From assembly GCA_964632355.1 (NCBI GenBank), contig CAZWBW010000053.1, forward strand, positions 1 to 19,012: 19,012 bases of DNA, in the 5' to 3' direction. A program made the translations under genes and the position numbers. The stretch's first letter is position 1, and every line of letters begins with the position of its first letter. The stretch is from JALOAP01 sp964632355 (GTDB lineage Bacteria; Chloroflexota; Dehalococcoidia; Tepidiformales; Tepidiformaceae). The notes below the pieces were generated by a model. It did not search any database. It was not told the origin of the DNA and saw only the letters and a list, made by a program, of their open reading frames with translations. Below, in pieces: positions 6,862 through 13,139 of the stretch.

Positions 6862-7482
6862 CTAACCCGAATAGGAAACGGCGCGCAGAGGGTTGTCCTC
6901 GTCGCCAGGTGTGATGCGGCCCGTGTTGACGTTCACGGAGCCGTCGCTGTTAACGGAAAGGTCCATGGTGTCCATGGGCCGCGGCGCGGGACCGAAGACG
7001 CGGATACCGGCCTTCGAGTAGGTAGAGCCGTGGCACGGGCAGCGGAACCAGCCGGTGATGCCGGGGAAGTTCACCGCGGCGCCGTTGAAGGTGCCGTTCC
7101 AGGGGACGGAGCAGCCGAGGTGAGGGCACTTCCAGTAGAGAGCCAGCAGGCCACCGGTACCGCCCGCACCAAGGACGTCGCCTTCAGCGCCAGCCAGGTT
7201 CACGAGCCAGAACTTGCCCTCGGACACGCGGTAGGGTTCGCCGCCGGGCTGCGGGACCGCGCCAGCGGGAACGGTCACGGTGCCGCCGAACCCGGTGGGG
7301 TTCCGCAGGTTGAAGAAGCCGAGGAAGCCGGAGATGAGGCTACCAACGGTGAGGGTGAGGCCTGCGAAGACGCTGACGCGGAGGAAGGACCGCCGGGCGA
7401 TGCGGCGGGCTTCCTGTTGTCGTGCGCGTTCGATACGCCCGGCCGCTGCGCGGGCACCGGAAGTCTGTTGAGCCTGTGCCAT
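6862..7482 (-). CDS. Rieske iron-sulfur protein of the cytochrome bc complex
   Basis: A 206-aa Rieske [2Fe-2S] subunit that accepts an electron from quinol at the outer face of the membrane. Cluster box 1 is C119-P-H121-L-G-C124 and box 2 is C148-P-C150-H151-G-S; C119, H121, C148 and H151 bind the cluster, while C124 and C150 would form the family disulfide. A long basic N-terminus ends in RRSFLRV, a twin-arginine signal, then a helix at about 34-56 that would remain as the membrane anchor, as usual for Rieske proteins. It lies 13 bp after subunit IV, with GGGAGAG as ribosome site overlapping that gap. The GSTYS after box 2 keeps the Ser and Tyr that raise the cluster potential in well-studied Rieske proteins. 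Confidence 0.95.
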   Translation of the reverse strand: MAQAQQTSGARAAAGRIERARQQEARRIARRSFLRVSVFAGLTLTVGSLISGFLGFFNLRNPTGFGGTVTVPAGAVPQPGGEPYRVSEGKFWLVNLAGAEGDVLGAGGTGGLLALYWKCPHLGCSVPWNGTFNGAAVNFPGITGWFRCPCHGSTYSKAGIRVFGPAPRPMDTMDLSVNSDGSVNVNTGRITPGDEDNPLRAVSYSG

Positions 7483-7495
7483 GTTTACTCTCCCG

Positions 7496-8380
7496 CTACT
7501 CCTCTCCCGGGATGCCTTCGCTCACAGCCAGCTGCCACGGCCACACCAGGTCCTGGCCCTGGCCACGGAACGCGGTACCGATCACGGTGAGGATGGCGTA
7601 GGCGCCGATGAAGCCGCTGAAGAGAGCGATCAGGGCGTCGCGGCGGGTAAGGACCCAGCCCATCTTCCACATGATGTAAATCATGAGCGACGACAGGCCG
7701 ACCATCGCGACGATCGGGATGCCCTGCTCCACCAGCCAGCCCGGGAAGTCCAGGTTCTGGAACTCGGTCGGGCCGCCGGGTGCATCGCTGGCGAGGATCT
7801 TCAGGTTGAAGGGCAGGTAGGTGATGTCCTTGGACCACTCAGGCCACGGGAGCTGGCTCTGGATGGCGCGAACGTTCTCGAGGAAGCGGAACGTGTCGCC
7901 GCCGGAAAGGCCAAGGTACTCGTTCAGGATGAAGGCCAGCTTACCGCTGTCCCAGAGGATGAGAGCCAGGGTACCGACCGCACCGACTGCGGCCGAGACG
8001 ACCGTGATCTTGACGGCGCCTTCGGTGCCGAACCACACACCCTGGCCGTCGTTCTCGCGGTCGAAGTAGGGGAACGCGGCGAGGATGCCGAGCCAGATGG
8101 TCGGGATGATGACGCCCGCCATGGCCGGGTTCATGTGCAGGAGGAGCTCCTGCAGGTTCAGCAGGTACCAGGGCGCCTTGGATGGGTTGGGTGTGACGTC
8201 GGCATTCGCCTGGTCCTGGAGCGGTGCGTTGACCAGCACGGCCAGGGCGAACAGCGCGATCGTGAACACCATCGCCGAGATGAACTCGACGAAGACCAGG
8301 TCGGGCCAGACGAGGACTTCCTCATCACGGGCGCGCGGTTGCGGGCGGGCGACGGGACGGGCGACGACTGCGGTTGCCAT
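7496..8380 (-). CDS. Cytochrome b subunit IV-like (C-terminal half of cytochrome b), enlarged
   Basis: A 294-aa membrane protein equivalent to PetD/QcrC: the C-terminal half of a split cytochrome b, carrying part of the quinol-oxidising (Qo) site. After a hydrophilic N-terminus (1-27) come a helix at about 28-50, the Qo motif region KAPWYLLNLQELL (68-80), and helices near 85-104 and 122-142. The motif reads A69-P-W-Y72 where mitochondrial, chloroplast and many bacterial proteins have PEWY. A hydrophilic stretch (about 145-213) follows, then two further helices (about 215-233 and 242-262). Classic subunit IV is about 160 aa with three helices, so this one is large. It starts 21 bp after cytochrome b with GAGGA about 9 nt before the ATG. 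Confidence 0.92.
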   Translation of the reverse strand: MATAVVARPVARPQPRARDEEVLVWPDLVFVEFISAMVFTIALFALAVLVNAPLQDQANADVTPNPSKAPWYLLNLQELLLHMNPAMAGVIIPTIWLGILAAFPYFDRENDGQGVWFGTEGAVKITVVSAAVGAVGTLALILWDSGKLAFILNEYLGLSGGDTFRFLENVRAIQSQLPWPEWSKDITYLPFNLKILASDAPGGPTEFQNLDFPGWLVEQGIPIVAMVGLSSLMIYIMWKMGWVLTRRDALIALFSGFIGAYAILTVIGTAFRGQGQDLVWPWQLAVSEGIPGEE

Positions 8381-8401
8381 GTTCGCGATTCCTCGTAAGG
8401 C

Positions 8402-9154
8402 CTAGAGCGGCCGGGCCAGGCCGCCGTCACGGCGAATGCGCCAGAAGTGGACGGCCATGAAGATGGCGGCGAGCAGCGGCAGGCCGATGACGTGCAGGGT
8501 GTAGAAGCGGATGAGGGCGTCGGGGCCGACCTGTAGGCCACCAAGGAGCCAGAAGCGGGTCTTGGGGCCGAGGATCGGGGCCGAGCCGGCGATTTCGGAA
8601 CCCACCGTAATGGCCCAGAAGGCGAGCTGGTCCCACGGCAGGAGGTAGCCGGTGAAGCTCAGGAGGAAGGTAAGAACGAGCAGGATGACGCCGACCACCC
8701 AGTTGAATTCGCGGGGCGGCTTATACGCGCCGGTGTAGAACACCCGCATCATGTGCAAGAACACAAGGATGACCATGGCGTGGGCCATCCAGCGGTGCAT
8801 GTTCCGCATGAGCTGGCCGAACTGGACGTTCGTCTGAATGTTCTGGATGTCCAGGTACGCACGGTCGACGCTGGGCACGTAGTAGAACATCAGCATGATG
8901 CCCGTGACCGTGAGGCCGAGGAACATGAAGAACGAGAGGCCACCCAGGCAGTAGGTGTGGGTGATCTTTACGTGCGTTCGGTGGATTCGCGTCGGGTGGA
9001 GGTGGAGGAAGACGTTCGTCGCGACGACGAGCATCTGGTTTCGCGGAGTGTTCGGATACCCCGTGCGGAAGATCGACTTCCACACGTAGTTGTGGAACAT
9101 CTTGTCGTAGATCTTGTCCGCGAGCGTGGGCTTGGTCGGAGTCTCAACAGCCAT
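8402..9154 (-). CDS. b6-type cytochrome b (N-terminal half) of the bc complex
   Basis: A 250-aa four-helix di-heme subunit like PetB/QcrB. Heme ligands are H120 and H134 on helix B and H221 and H236 on helix D. The helix-D spacing of 14 intervening residues is the b6f/Firmicute pattern rather than the 13 of bc1. C69 in TYCLGGLS aligns with the Cys of cytochrome b6 (YCLGGIT) that holds the extra covalent heme ci (cn). Other b6-like landmarks are RWMAH, TGAYKPPREFNW, TGYLLPWDQ and WRIRRDGG. The ATG at 9154 has GGGGTGGAGAGT upstream. It follows the 39-aa membrane protein by 18 bp. Together with subunit IV and Rieske it forms a menaquinol- or quinol-oxidising complex. Confidence 0.95.
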   Translation of the reverse strand: MAVETPTKPTLADKIYDKMFHNYVWKSIFRTGYPNTPRNQMLVVATNVFLHLHPTRIHRTHVKITHTYCLGGLSFFMFLGLTVTGIMLMFYYVPSVDRAYLDIQNIQTNVQFGQLMRNMHRWMAHAMVILVFLHMMRVFYTGAYKPPREFNWVVGVILLVLTFLLSFTGYLLPWDQLAFWAITVGSEIAGSAPILGPKTRFWLLGGLQVGPDALIRFYTLHVIGLPLLAAIFMAVHFWRIRRDGGLARPL

Positions 9155-9172
9155 TCGTACTCTCCACCCCGG

Positions 9173-9292
9173 CTATCGCTGCCACCACTGGCCAAAGGCC
9201 ACGAGCAGGGCTAGCGAGGCAATGATCGTGATGAAGACGAAGACGAGTTCGAGCGTCTCTGCGTAGTCATGAGGAAGATTGGCAAAATCCAA
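9173..9292 (-). CDS. 39-aa single-helix membrane protein, first gene of the bc-complex operon
   Basis: A TTG start at 9292 gives 39 residues: MDFANLPHDYAETLELVFVF, a hydrophobic helix at about 15-34 (ending ASLALLVAFG) and a short WWQR tail. A strong AGAGGGGGAGG ribosome site stands 6-7 nt before the TTG, and the stop is 18 bp before cytochrome b. Acidic start and basic end suggest N-out, C-in topology. I recognise no family. By position and size it resembles the tiny single-helix subunits (PetG/PetL/PetN type) of b6f complexes or the small membrane partners of cytochrome bd, but without visible sequence similarity. An alternative ATG frame over the same DNA gives Ser/Arg-rich low-complexity sequence and lacks the spacing to the ribosome site. 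Confidence 0.7.
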   Translation of the reverse strand: MDFANLPHDYAETLELVFVFITIIASLALLVAFGQWWQR

Positions 9293-9298
9293 CCGACG

Positions 9299-9307
9299 AC
9301 CTCCCCC
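9299..9307 (-). promoter_or_regulatory. Strong ribosome site supporting a TTG start
   Basis: GGGGGAGGT on the minus strand, 6 nt before the TTG at 9292. It is the best Shine-Dalgarno in the cytochrome operon and serves no other visible start, which is the main argument that the 39-aa frame is translated. Confidence 0.65.
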
Positions 9308-9360
9308 TCTCGATCGCACCCGGCGACAGCCCCCCGCTCGAGGGCAGACTTTGTGAATTC

Positions 9361-9370
9361 GTTCGCGAAC
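9361..9370. promoter_or_regulatory. Palindrome GTTCGCGAAC at the cytochrome-operon start site
   Basis: A perfect 10-bp palindrome placed 2 bp downstream of the -10 box, covering the expected transcription start of the bc operon. This is a typical operator position. The related octamer TTCGCGAA also stands just before the murJ start at 11400-11407. Confidence 0.4.
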
Positions 9371-9372
9371 CT

Positions 9373-9402
9373 CTTATACCACCGGCCCAGATTGGGGGTC
9401 AA
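9373..9402 (-). promoter_or_regulatory. Sigma70-type promoter of the cytochrome operon
   Basis: On the minus strand: -35 TTGACC (9397-9402), 18-nt spacer, -10 TATAAG (9373-9378). Predicted start is near 9366, leaving a leader of about 74 nt before the TTG at 9292. The spacer contains CCCAATCTGGG, a short inverted repeat. Confidence 0.65.
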
Positions 9403-9624
9403 ACCAGCGGGTCGGCTGGCACAGGTCCGAAACGGGCATTCCGGGAGCCTCAGCCACTATACGGCAGGACGTCCGATAGAACCTTGGCACGAGGCCCGGA
9501 TCCGGCGGTTCGCACGCGAAACCGCTCACTGCCATCGACGCCGCCAATACAACACGCCATAAGCGCGGCCCGGGGCGGGGCCCGGCGGGGCAAACCACCG
9601 TGAGCGGTCTATACCAGCGCCGGG
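9403..9624. other. Intergenic region without a recognisable gene
   Basis: With the promoter region this makes 332 bases between the 39-aa gene and the glycosyltransferase without a gene I can support. It holds a minus-strand -10-like TATAGT (9457-9462) without a good -35, and a very GC-rich stretch (9562-9590, repeated CCGGG/CCCGG) that may form a hairpin after the glycosyltransferase but lacks a T-run. No tRNA or other RNA fold was recognised. Confidence 0.5.
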
Positions 9625-10347
9625 TCAGCTGCGCGAAAAGCGCATCCGCAGGAGCCCCCGGATGTCCTCGATCGCCGTCTTGACGATCTTGACCTTGGTA
9701 TCGGGGTCTTCCTCCCAGCGAACGGGGAGCTCGCAGATCTTGTACCCGTGCCGGTGGGCGAGGATGAGGAGCTCCGTATCGAAGAACCACATCCGGTTCT
9801 TAATTTTCGGCACGAGGAAGTCGGCGGCTTCGCGAGAGAGCGCCTTGAAGCCGCACTGGGCGTCGGTGATGCGAAGGCGCGGGAAGAACAGGTTAATGAG
9901 GAAGACGTAGCCGCGGGAGGTGAGCTCGCGTTTAAACGAGCGGCGGGTTTGCGAACCCCGGGCGAGCCGGCTCCCGACGGCGACGTGGCAGCCCTTTTCG
10001 GCGATGAGGTCGATGAGCTCGGGCAGGTGGTTCAGGTCGGTGCTCAGGTCGATGTCCATGTAGCACACGATGTCGGCGCGGCTGCGCGTCCACGCCTCGC
10101 GGAGGGCCAGCCCACGACCCTTCACGGTGAGGAGCAGTGCATCGACTTTGCCCTGGTACTGCGCTTCGAGTTCGCGCGCGAGGGGGCCGGTTCCGTCGTT
10201 CGAGCCGTTGTCGGCGATAGTGATGTGCCACTGGTACTTCGGGTGGTGTTCGATGAAGGCGAGCACCTGCTCGACGCTCTGGCGAAGGACGGCAACCTCG
10301 TTGTAAACGGGCAGGATGATATCGACGGTTTTGCGCTGCTCGCTCAT
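9625..10347 (-). CDS. Family 2 glycosyltransferase, DPM1/dolichyl-phosphate sugar synthase-like
   Basis: A 240-aa GT-A glycosyltransferase, likely transferring a hexose from a nucleotide sugar to a polyprenyl phosphate at the inner membrane face. Visible features: DIILPVYNE (9-17), ADNGSNDGT (45-53), the metal-binding DID at 98-100 in CYMDIDLSTDL, SRLARGSQTRRS (126-137), ITDAQCGFKALSREAA (160-175) and FFDTELL (188-194). This order is that of dolichyl-phosphate glucose/mannose synthases. There is no C-terminal membrane helix, unlike longer GtrB-type enzymes. It lies 51 bp downstream of the deacetylase on the same strand and may share its message, pointing to cell-envelope glycan work. No clear Shine-Dalgarno. 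Donor and acceptor are not determinable here. Confidence 0.9.
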   Translation of the reverse strand: MSEQRKTVDIILPVYNEVAVLRQSVEQVLAFIEHHPKYQWHITIADNGSNDGTGPLARELEAQYQGKVDALLLTVKGRGLALREAWTRSRADIVCYMDIDLSTDLNHLPELIDLIAEKGCHVAVGSRLARGSQTRRSFKRELTSRGYVFLINLFFPRLRITDAQCGFKALSREAADFLVPKIKNRMWFFDTELLILAHRHGYKICELPVRWEEDPDTKVKIVKTAIEDIRGLLRMRFSRS

Positions 10348-10398
10348 GTCGCGGCTATTGTTGGCTGCGGAACCGCATGGGGGAAGTGTGCGGAGCCC

Positions 10399-11307
10399 TT
10401 AGTGGGACAGCCCGAGCAGTTCGCGCACCGTAACCAGCTCGTACCCGGCGTCGCGAAGGCCCGACACGATGGCCGGCAGCGCATCGAGCGTGTTGTAGCC
10501 GCCAAGATGCATGAGGACGATGGATCCGCCCTGCGCGCGGCTCAGCACCTTCGAACTGATGTCCGCTGCGGTGGGGCCACCCTCGGATTCGGGGCGCCAG
10601 TCGATGGTGTCGATGTCCCACATGATGACGTACGGGTAGCCAACCTCGGCGAGGACTGAAACGACCTCGTCGTCCCAGGCGCCAAGCGGCGGGCGGAACA
10701 GCGGCCGCATGTCAAGCGTGGTATGTGGCGCGACGGCGGTCTCGGTGCGGCTGATCTCGCTCCGCATCTGGTCGGGCGTGAGTGTGCGGAAGTCCGGGTG
10801 CGTGTAGCTGTGGTTCCCCAGGTCGAACAGGTGCTGGTTCTCGGTGACGATGCGGAGCACCTCGCGGCCGGCGTCGGTGTTCTGGTTCTCGGCCATGGCG
10901 CCGGTCATGAAGATGGTGGCGCGCACGTTGTTGTCGATGAGGAACTGCATGATGTCGAGCGCCGGGTCGACGCGGCCGCCCATGTCGAACGTGAGCGCGA
11001 CCATGCCCGAGCCCCGGTCGCCGTGTTCGATGACGACCCCTTCGGCGGGCAGGGGTGGCGGCGTGGGCGTTGGCGGCGGCGAAGTTGGTGTCGGGGTGGG
11101 CGGCTCTTCCGTGGGCGTGGGCGTCGCCGTCGCGGGGGCGGTGGTCGGCGTTGAAGACGGCGTGGGCGAAGCTGACGGCGATGGCGTGGGGGACGGTTCG
11201 TCGTCGTCATCGCCGCCAAACCAGCAGGCGCTGGCGACGAAGGCAGCGAGGATCGCGATCAAGAGGACCTGGAAGGCGGAGCGTGGGGCGAGCGGGTTGA
11301 ATGTCAT
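10399..11307 (-). CDS. Lipoprotein polysaccharide deacetylase (CE4) with altered motif 1
   Basis: A 302-aa exported NodB-homology protein. The signal sequence ends at C28 (VASAC, lipobox-like), followed by DDDDE and a 45-residue Pro/Thr/Ser linker (38-87), then the deacetylase domain (about 91-300). Motif 1 is TFDMG (106-110): the catalytic-base Asp108 is kept but the second, metal-binding Asp of TFDDG is Met109. Motif 2 is H166-S-Y-T-H170, motif 3 is FRPP (204-207), motif 4 includes DIDTIDW (231-237), motif 5 is LMHLG (265-269). CE4 enzymes remove N-acetyl groups from peptidoglycan, chitin or similar glycans. The frame extends to 11400, but the start at 11307 gives a proper signal peptide and leaves room for a promoter between it and divergent murJ. 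Confidence 0.88.
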   Translation of the reverse strand: MTFNPLAPRSAFQVLLIAILAAFVASACWFGGDDDDEPSPTPSPSASPTPSSTPTTAPATATPTPTEEPPTPTPTSPPPTPTPPPLPAEGVVIEHGDRGSGMVALTFDMGGRVDPALDIMQFLIDNNVRATIFMTGAMAENQNTDAGREVLRIVTENQHLFDLGNHSYTHPDFRTLTPDQMRSEISRTETAVAPHTTLDMRPLFRPPLGAWDDEVVSVLAEVGYPYVIMWDIDTIDWRPESEGGPTAADISSKVLSRAQGGSIVLMHLGGYNTLDALPAIVSGLRDAGYELVTVRELLGLSH

Positions 11308-11408
11308 CACTGTATTGAACGCTGCGGCGGCGTTCCCGGTTCCTTTCTCGGCCCCGAACATTACCTGATCCGGGCGCATGGCGGCGGAGTCCCATACCAT
11401 TCGCGAAC
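11308..11408. promoter_or_regulatory. Divergent promoter region between deacetylase and murJ
   Basis: A 101-bp gap between two outward-facing genes. For murJ, TACCAT (11395-11400) ends 8 nt before the ATG, which would give a nearly leaderless message; the octamer TTCGCGAA (11400-11407) overlaps this point. No clear -35 is visible on either strand, and neither start has a good Shine-Dalgarno. Confidence 0.35.
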
Positions 11409-13016
11409 ATGGCGGAAGCTGCAGTGCCGACCGATCGCACCACGTCGCGAGGCGGCGGGCTGCTCATTGCTGCCGCCATCGTGGCGTTCGGATTCATCGG
11501 CTCACGGCTGCTGGGCGTGGTGCGCACCGCAGCCATCGCCGAGGCGTTCGGCACGGCGCCGGAACTTGCCGCGTACAACGTGGCCTTCCGCGTACCGGAC
11601 CTCATCTTCCAGGTGCTCGCGGGCGCGACGCTGGGAAGCGCGTTCATCCCCGTGTTTGCGCGGCTCTACCGGAAGGACGGCGAGGCCGCGGCGTGGCGGC
11701 TTGCATCGAACGTGCTCAACCTCATCACGCTGGCGACGGCGGCGTTGTGCGTCATCGCGTTCGTATTGGCTCCGGTGCTCGTGCCGCTCATCGCACCGGG
11801 GCTCGGCGAGGACATCGGCCGCGAAGAGGAGCTCACCGGGAAGGCAGTCGAACTCACCCGGCTGATGCTGCTTTCGCCGCTGCTCTTCTCGGTCAGCGGA
11901 ATGCTGACCGGGATGTTGAACGCGCGGCAGCAGTTCTTCCTGCCCGCGCTCGCGCCGATGCTGTACAACCTCGCGATCATCTTCGGCGCGCTCGTGCTGG
12001 CCGGCCCGTGGGGCGTCGAGGGACTCGCGATCGGCGTCGTGGTCGGGGCCGGGCTACACCTGCTGGTGCAGGTACCGGGGCTCATTCGCGAGCGGATGCG
12101 CTACAGCTTCACGTTCGACTGGCGGGACCCGGCCGTGCGCGAAGTCGGGCGGCTCATGGGCCCGCGCGTCATCGGGCTGGCGGCTGCTCAGTTCAACTTC
12201 GTCATCACCACGTCGTTCTTCGCCTCAAAGGTTGGCGGGGAGGCAATCAACGCGCTCACGTACGCGTGGCTGCTGGCGCAACTACCGCTGGCCCTGTTCG
12301 GGATGGCACTTTCGACGGCGGTGTTCCCGCGGCTCGCCGAACAGGTCGCGGACGAAGACCTCGAAGCACTGCGCGCGACCGTCTCGCGGGTGCTGCGCGC
12401 GATCATGTTCCTTACGATTCCCGCGGCAATAGGGCTGGTGATGCTGCGAATCCCGGCGACGGCGACGCAGCTCGAACGCGGCGAGTTCACAGCCTCGGAC
12501 ACGGCGATCACGGCGGCGGCGCTCGGGTGGTTCTGCCTCGGTGTGGTGCCACAGGCGGGTATCGAGATCCACAGCCGCGGGTTCTACGCGCTCGGCGACA
12601 CGCGAACGCCGGTGGCGCTCGCGGTGGTGGCGCTCGGCGTGAACCTCGTGCTCAGCACGCTGCTGTGGGAGCGGTTCGAAGTGCGCGGGCTCGCGTTCGC
12701 GGTTTCGGCAGCGTCGTGGGTGGAGTGGGTGCTGCTCTACGCGCTCTACGCACGGCGAACCGGCTCGGACATCCTGCCCGACCTGCGAGCCATCGCGCTG
12801 TTCTCGCTCTGTGGGGCGGTGATGGCGCTGGTGCTCGCGGTCGCGTTCCGCCCGTTCGAAACCGGCGGCGTTGTCACGCAGGTGGTCATCGCGGTCTCGG
12901 GCGCGATCGCCGGGCTGGCCGTGTACGCGGGCCTCGCGATGCTGTTCCGGGTGCCCGAACTGGAGGAGGCGTGGTCGCGGGTGGCCTCGCGGTTCGGCGC
13001 GCGAGTGAAGGACTAG
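11409..13016 (+). CDS. murJ: MurJ lipid II flippase
   Basis: A 535-aa polytopic membrane protein of the MVF/MurJ family, which flips the peptidoglycan precursor lipid II across the membrane. The N-terminus carries the family signature: FIGSRLLGVVRTAAIAEAFG, then AAYNVAFRVPDLIFQVLAGA and GSAFIPVFARL, with basic residues lining the predicted cavity. About 14 hydrophobic helices span the length, with GMLNARQQFFLPALAPMLYN in the middle and GFYALGDTRTPVALAV in the second half, both typical. Length fits the family (about 510-550). Weak ribosome site; the ATG may be leaderless. Its neighbours (deacetylase, M23 peptidase) are also wall proteins, so this is good evidence that the organism makes peptidoglycan. 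Confidence 0.95.
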   Translation: MAEAAVPTDRTTSRGGGLLIAAAIVAFGFIGSRLLGVVRTAAIAEAFGTAPELAAYNVAFRVPDLIFQVLAGATLGSAFIPVFARLYRKDGEAAAWRLASNVLNLITLATAALCVIAFVLAPVLVPLIAPGLGEDIGREEELTGKAVELTRLMLLSPLLFSVSGMLTGMLNARQQFFLPALAPMLYNLAIIFGALVLAGPWGVEGLAIGVVVGAGLHLLVQVPGLIRERMRYSFTFDWRDPAVREVGRLMGPRVIGLAAAQFNFVITTSFFASKVGGEAINALTYAWLLAQLPLALFGMALSTAVFPRLAEQVADEDLEALRATVSRVLRAIMFLTIPAAIGLVMLRIPATATQLERGEFTASDTAITAAALGWFCLGVVPQAGIEIHSRGFYALGDTRTPVALAVVALGVNLVLSTLLWERFEVRGLAFAVSAASWVEWVLLYALYARRTGSDILPDLRAIALFSLCGAVMALVLAVAFRPFETGGVVTQVVIAVSGAIAGLAVYAGLAMLFRVPELEEAWSRVASRFGARVKD

Positions 13017-13107
13017 TCATCCGCCGCGCCACATTCTTATAGATTTCTTCCCCCTTCCTTGTCCCACGCTTGTAGATTCACGCGTTTGTAATCCTCTCGG
13101 GATGGAG

Positions 13108-13130
13108 CGATCGACGGGAAGTGTCGATCG
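13108..13130 (+). promoter_or_regulatory. Perfect hairpin in the leader of the M23 peptidase gene
   Basis: Arms CGATCGAC and GTCGATCG (8 bp, perfect) with a 7-nt loop GGGAAGT, ending 9 nt before the ATG at 13140. The stem occupies the ribosome-binding zone, and no Shine-Dalgarno is visible between it and the start. It could control translation or be a protein-binding palindrome. Confidence 0.5.
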
Positions 13131-13139
13131 TTCAAGCGC

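Noticed and set aside
4962..6914. A 650-aa open frame on the plus strand across the cytochrome c–LysM–cupredoxin gene
   Set aside because: Mirror of a gene with clear heme, LysM and copper motifs; its own translation has no recognisable domain.
9211..9402. A 63-aa minus-strand frame in the cytochrome leader
   Set aside because: Overlaps the promoter and the better supported 39-aa membrane protein; its end is a Ser/Arg low-complexity run.
9269..9562. A 97-aa plus-strand frame in the intergenic region
   Set aside because: No ribosome site, no domain, Arg/Pro-rich, and it overlaps the minus-strand promoter.
11308..11400. Longer start for the deacetylase at 11400
   Set aside because: It would bury the signal peptide behind 31 residues and leave 8 bp for two divergent promoters.
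11378..13042. A 554-aa open frame overlapping murJ on the same strand
   Set aside because: Out-of-frame reading, rich in Arg/Ala/Gly, no hydrophobic helices; murJ in the other frame is unmistakable.
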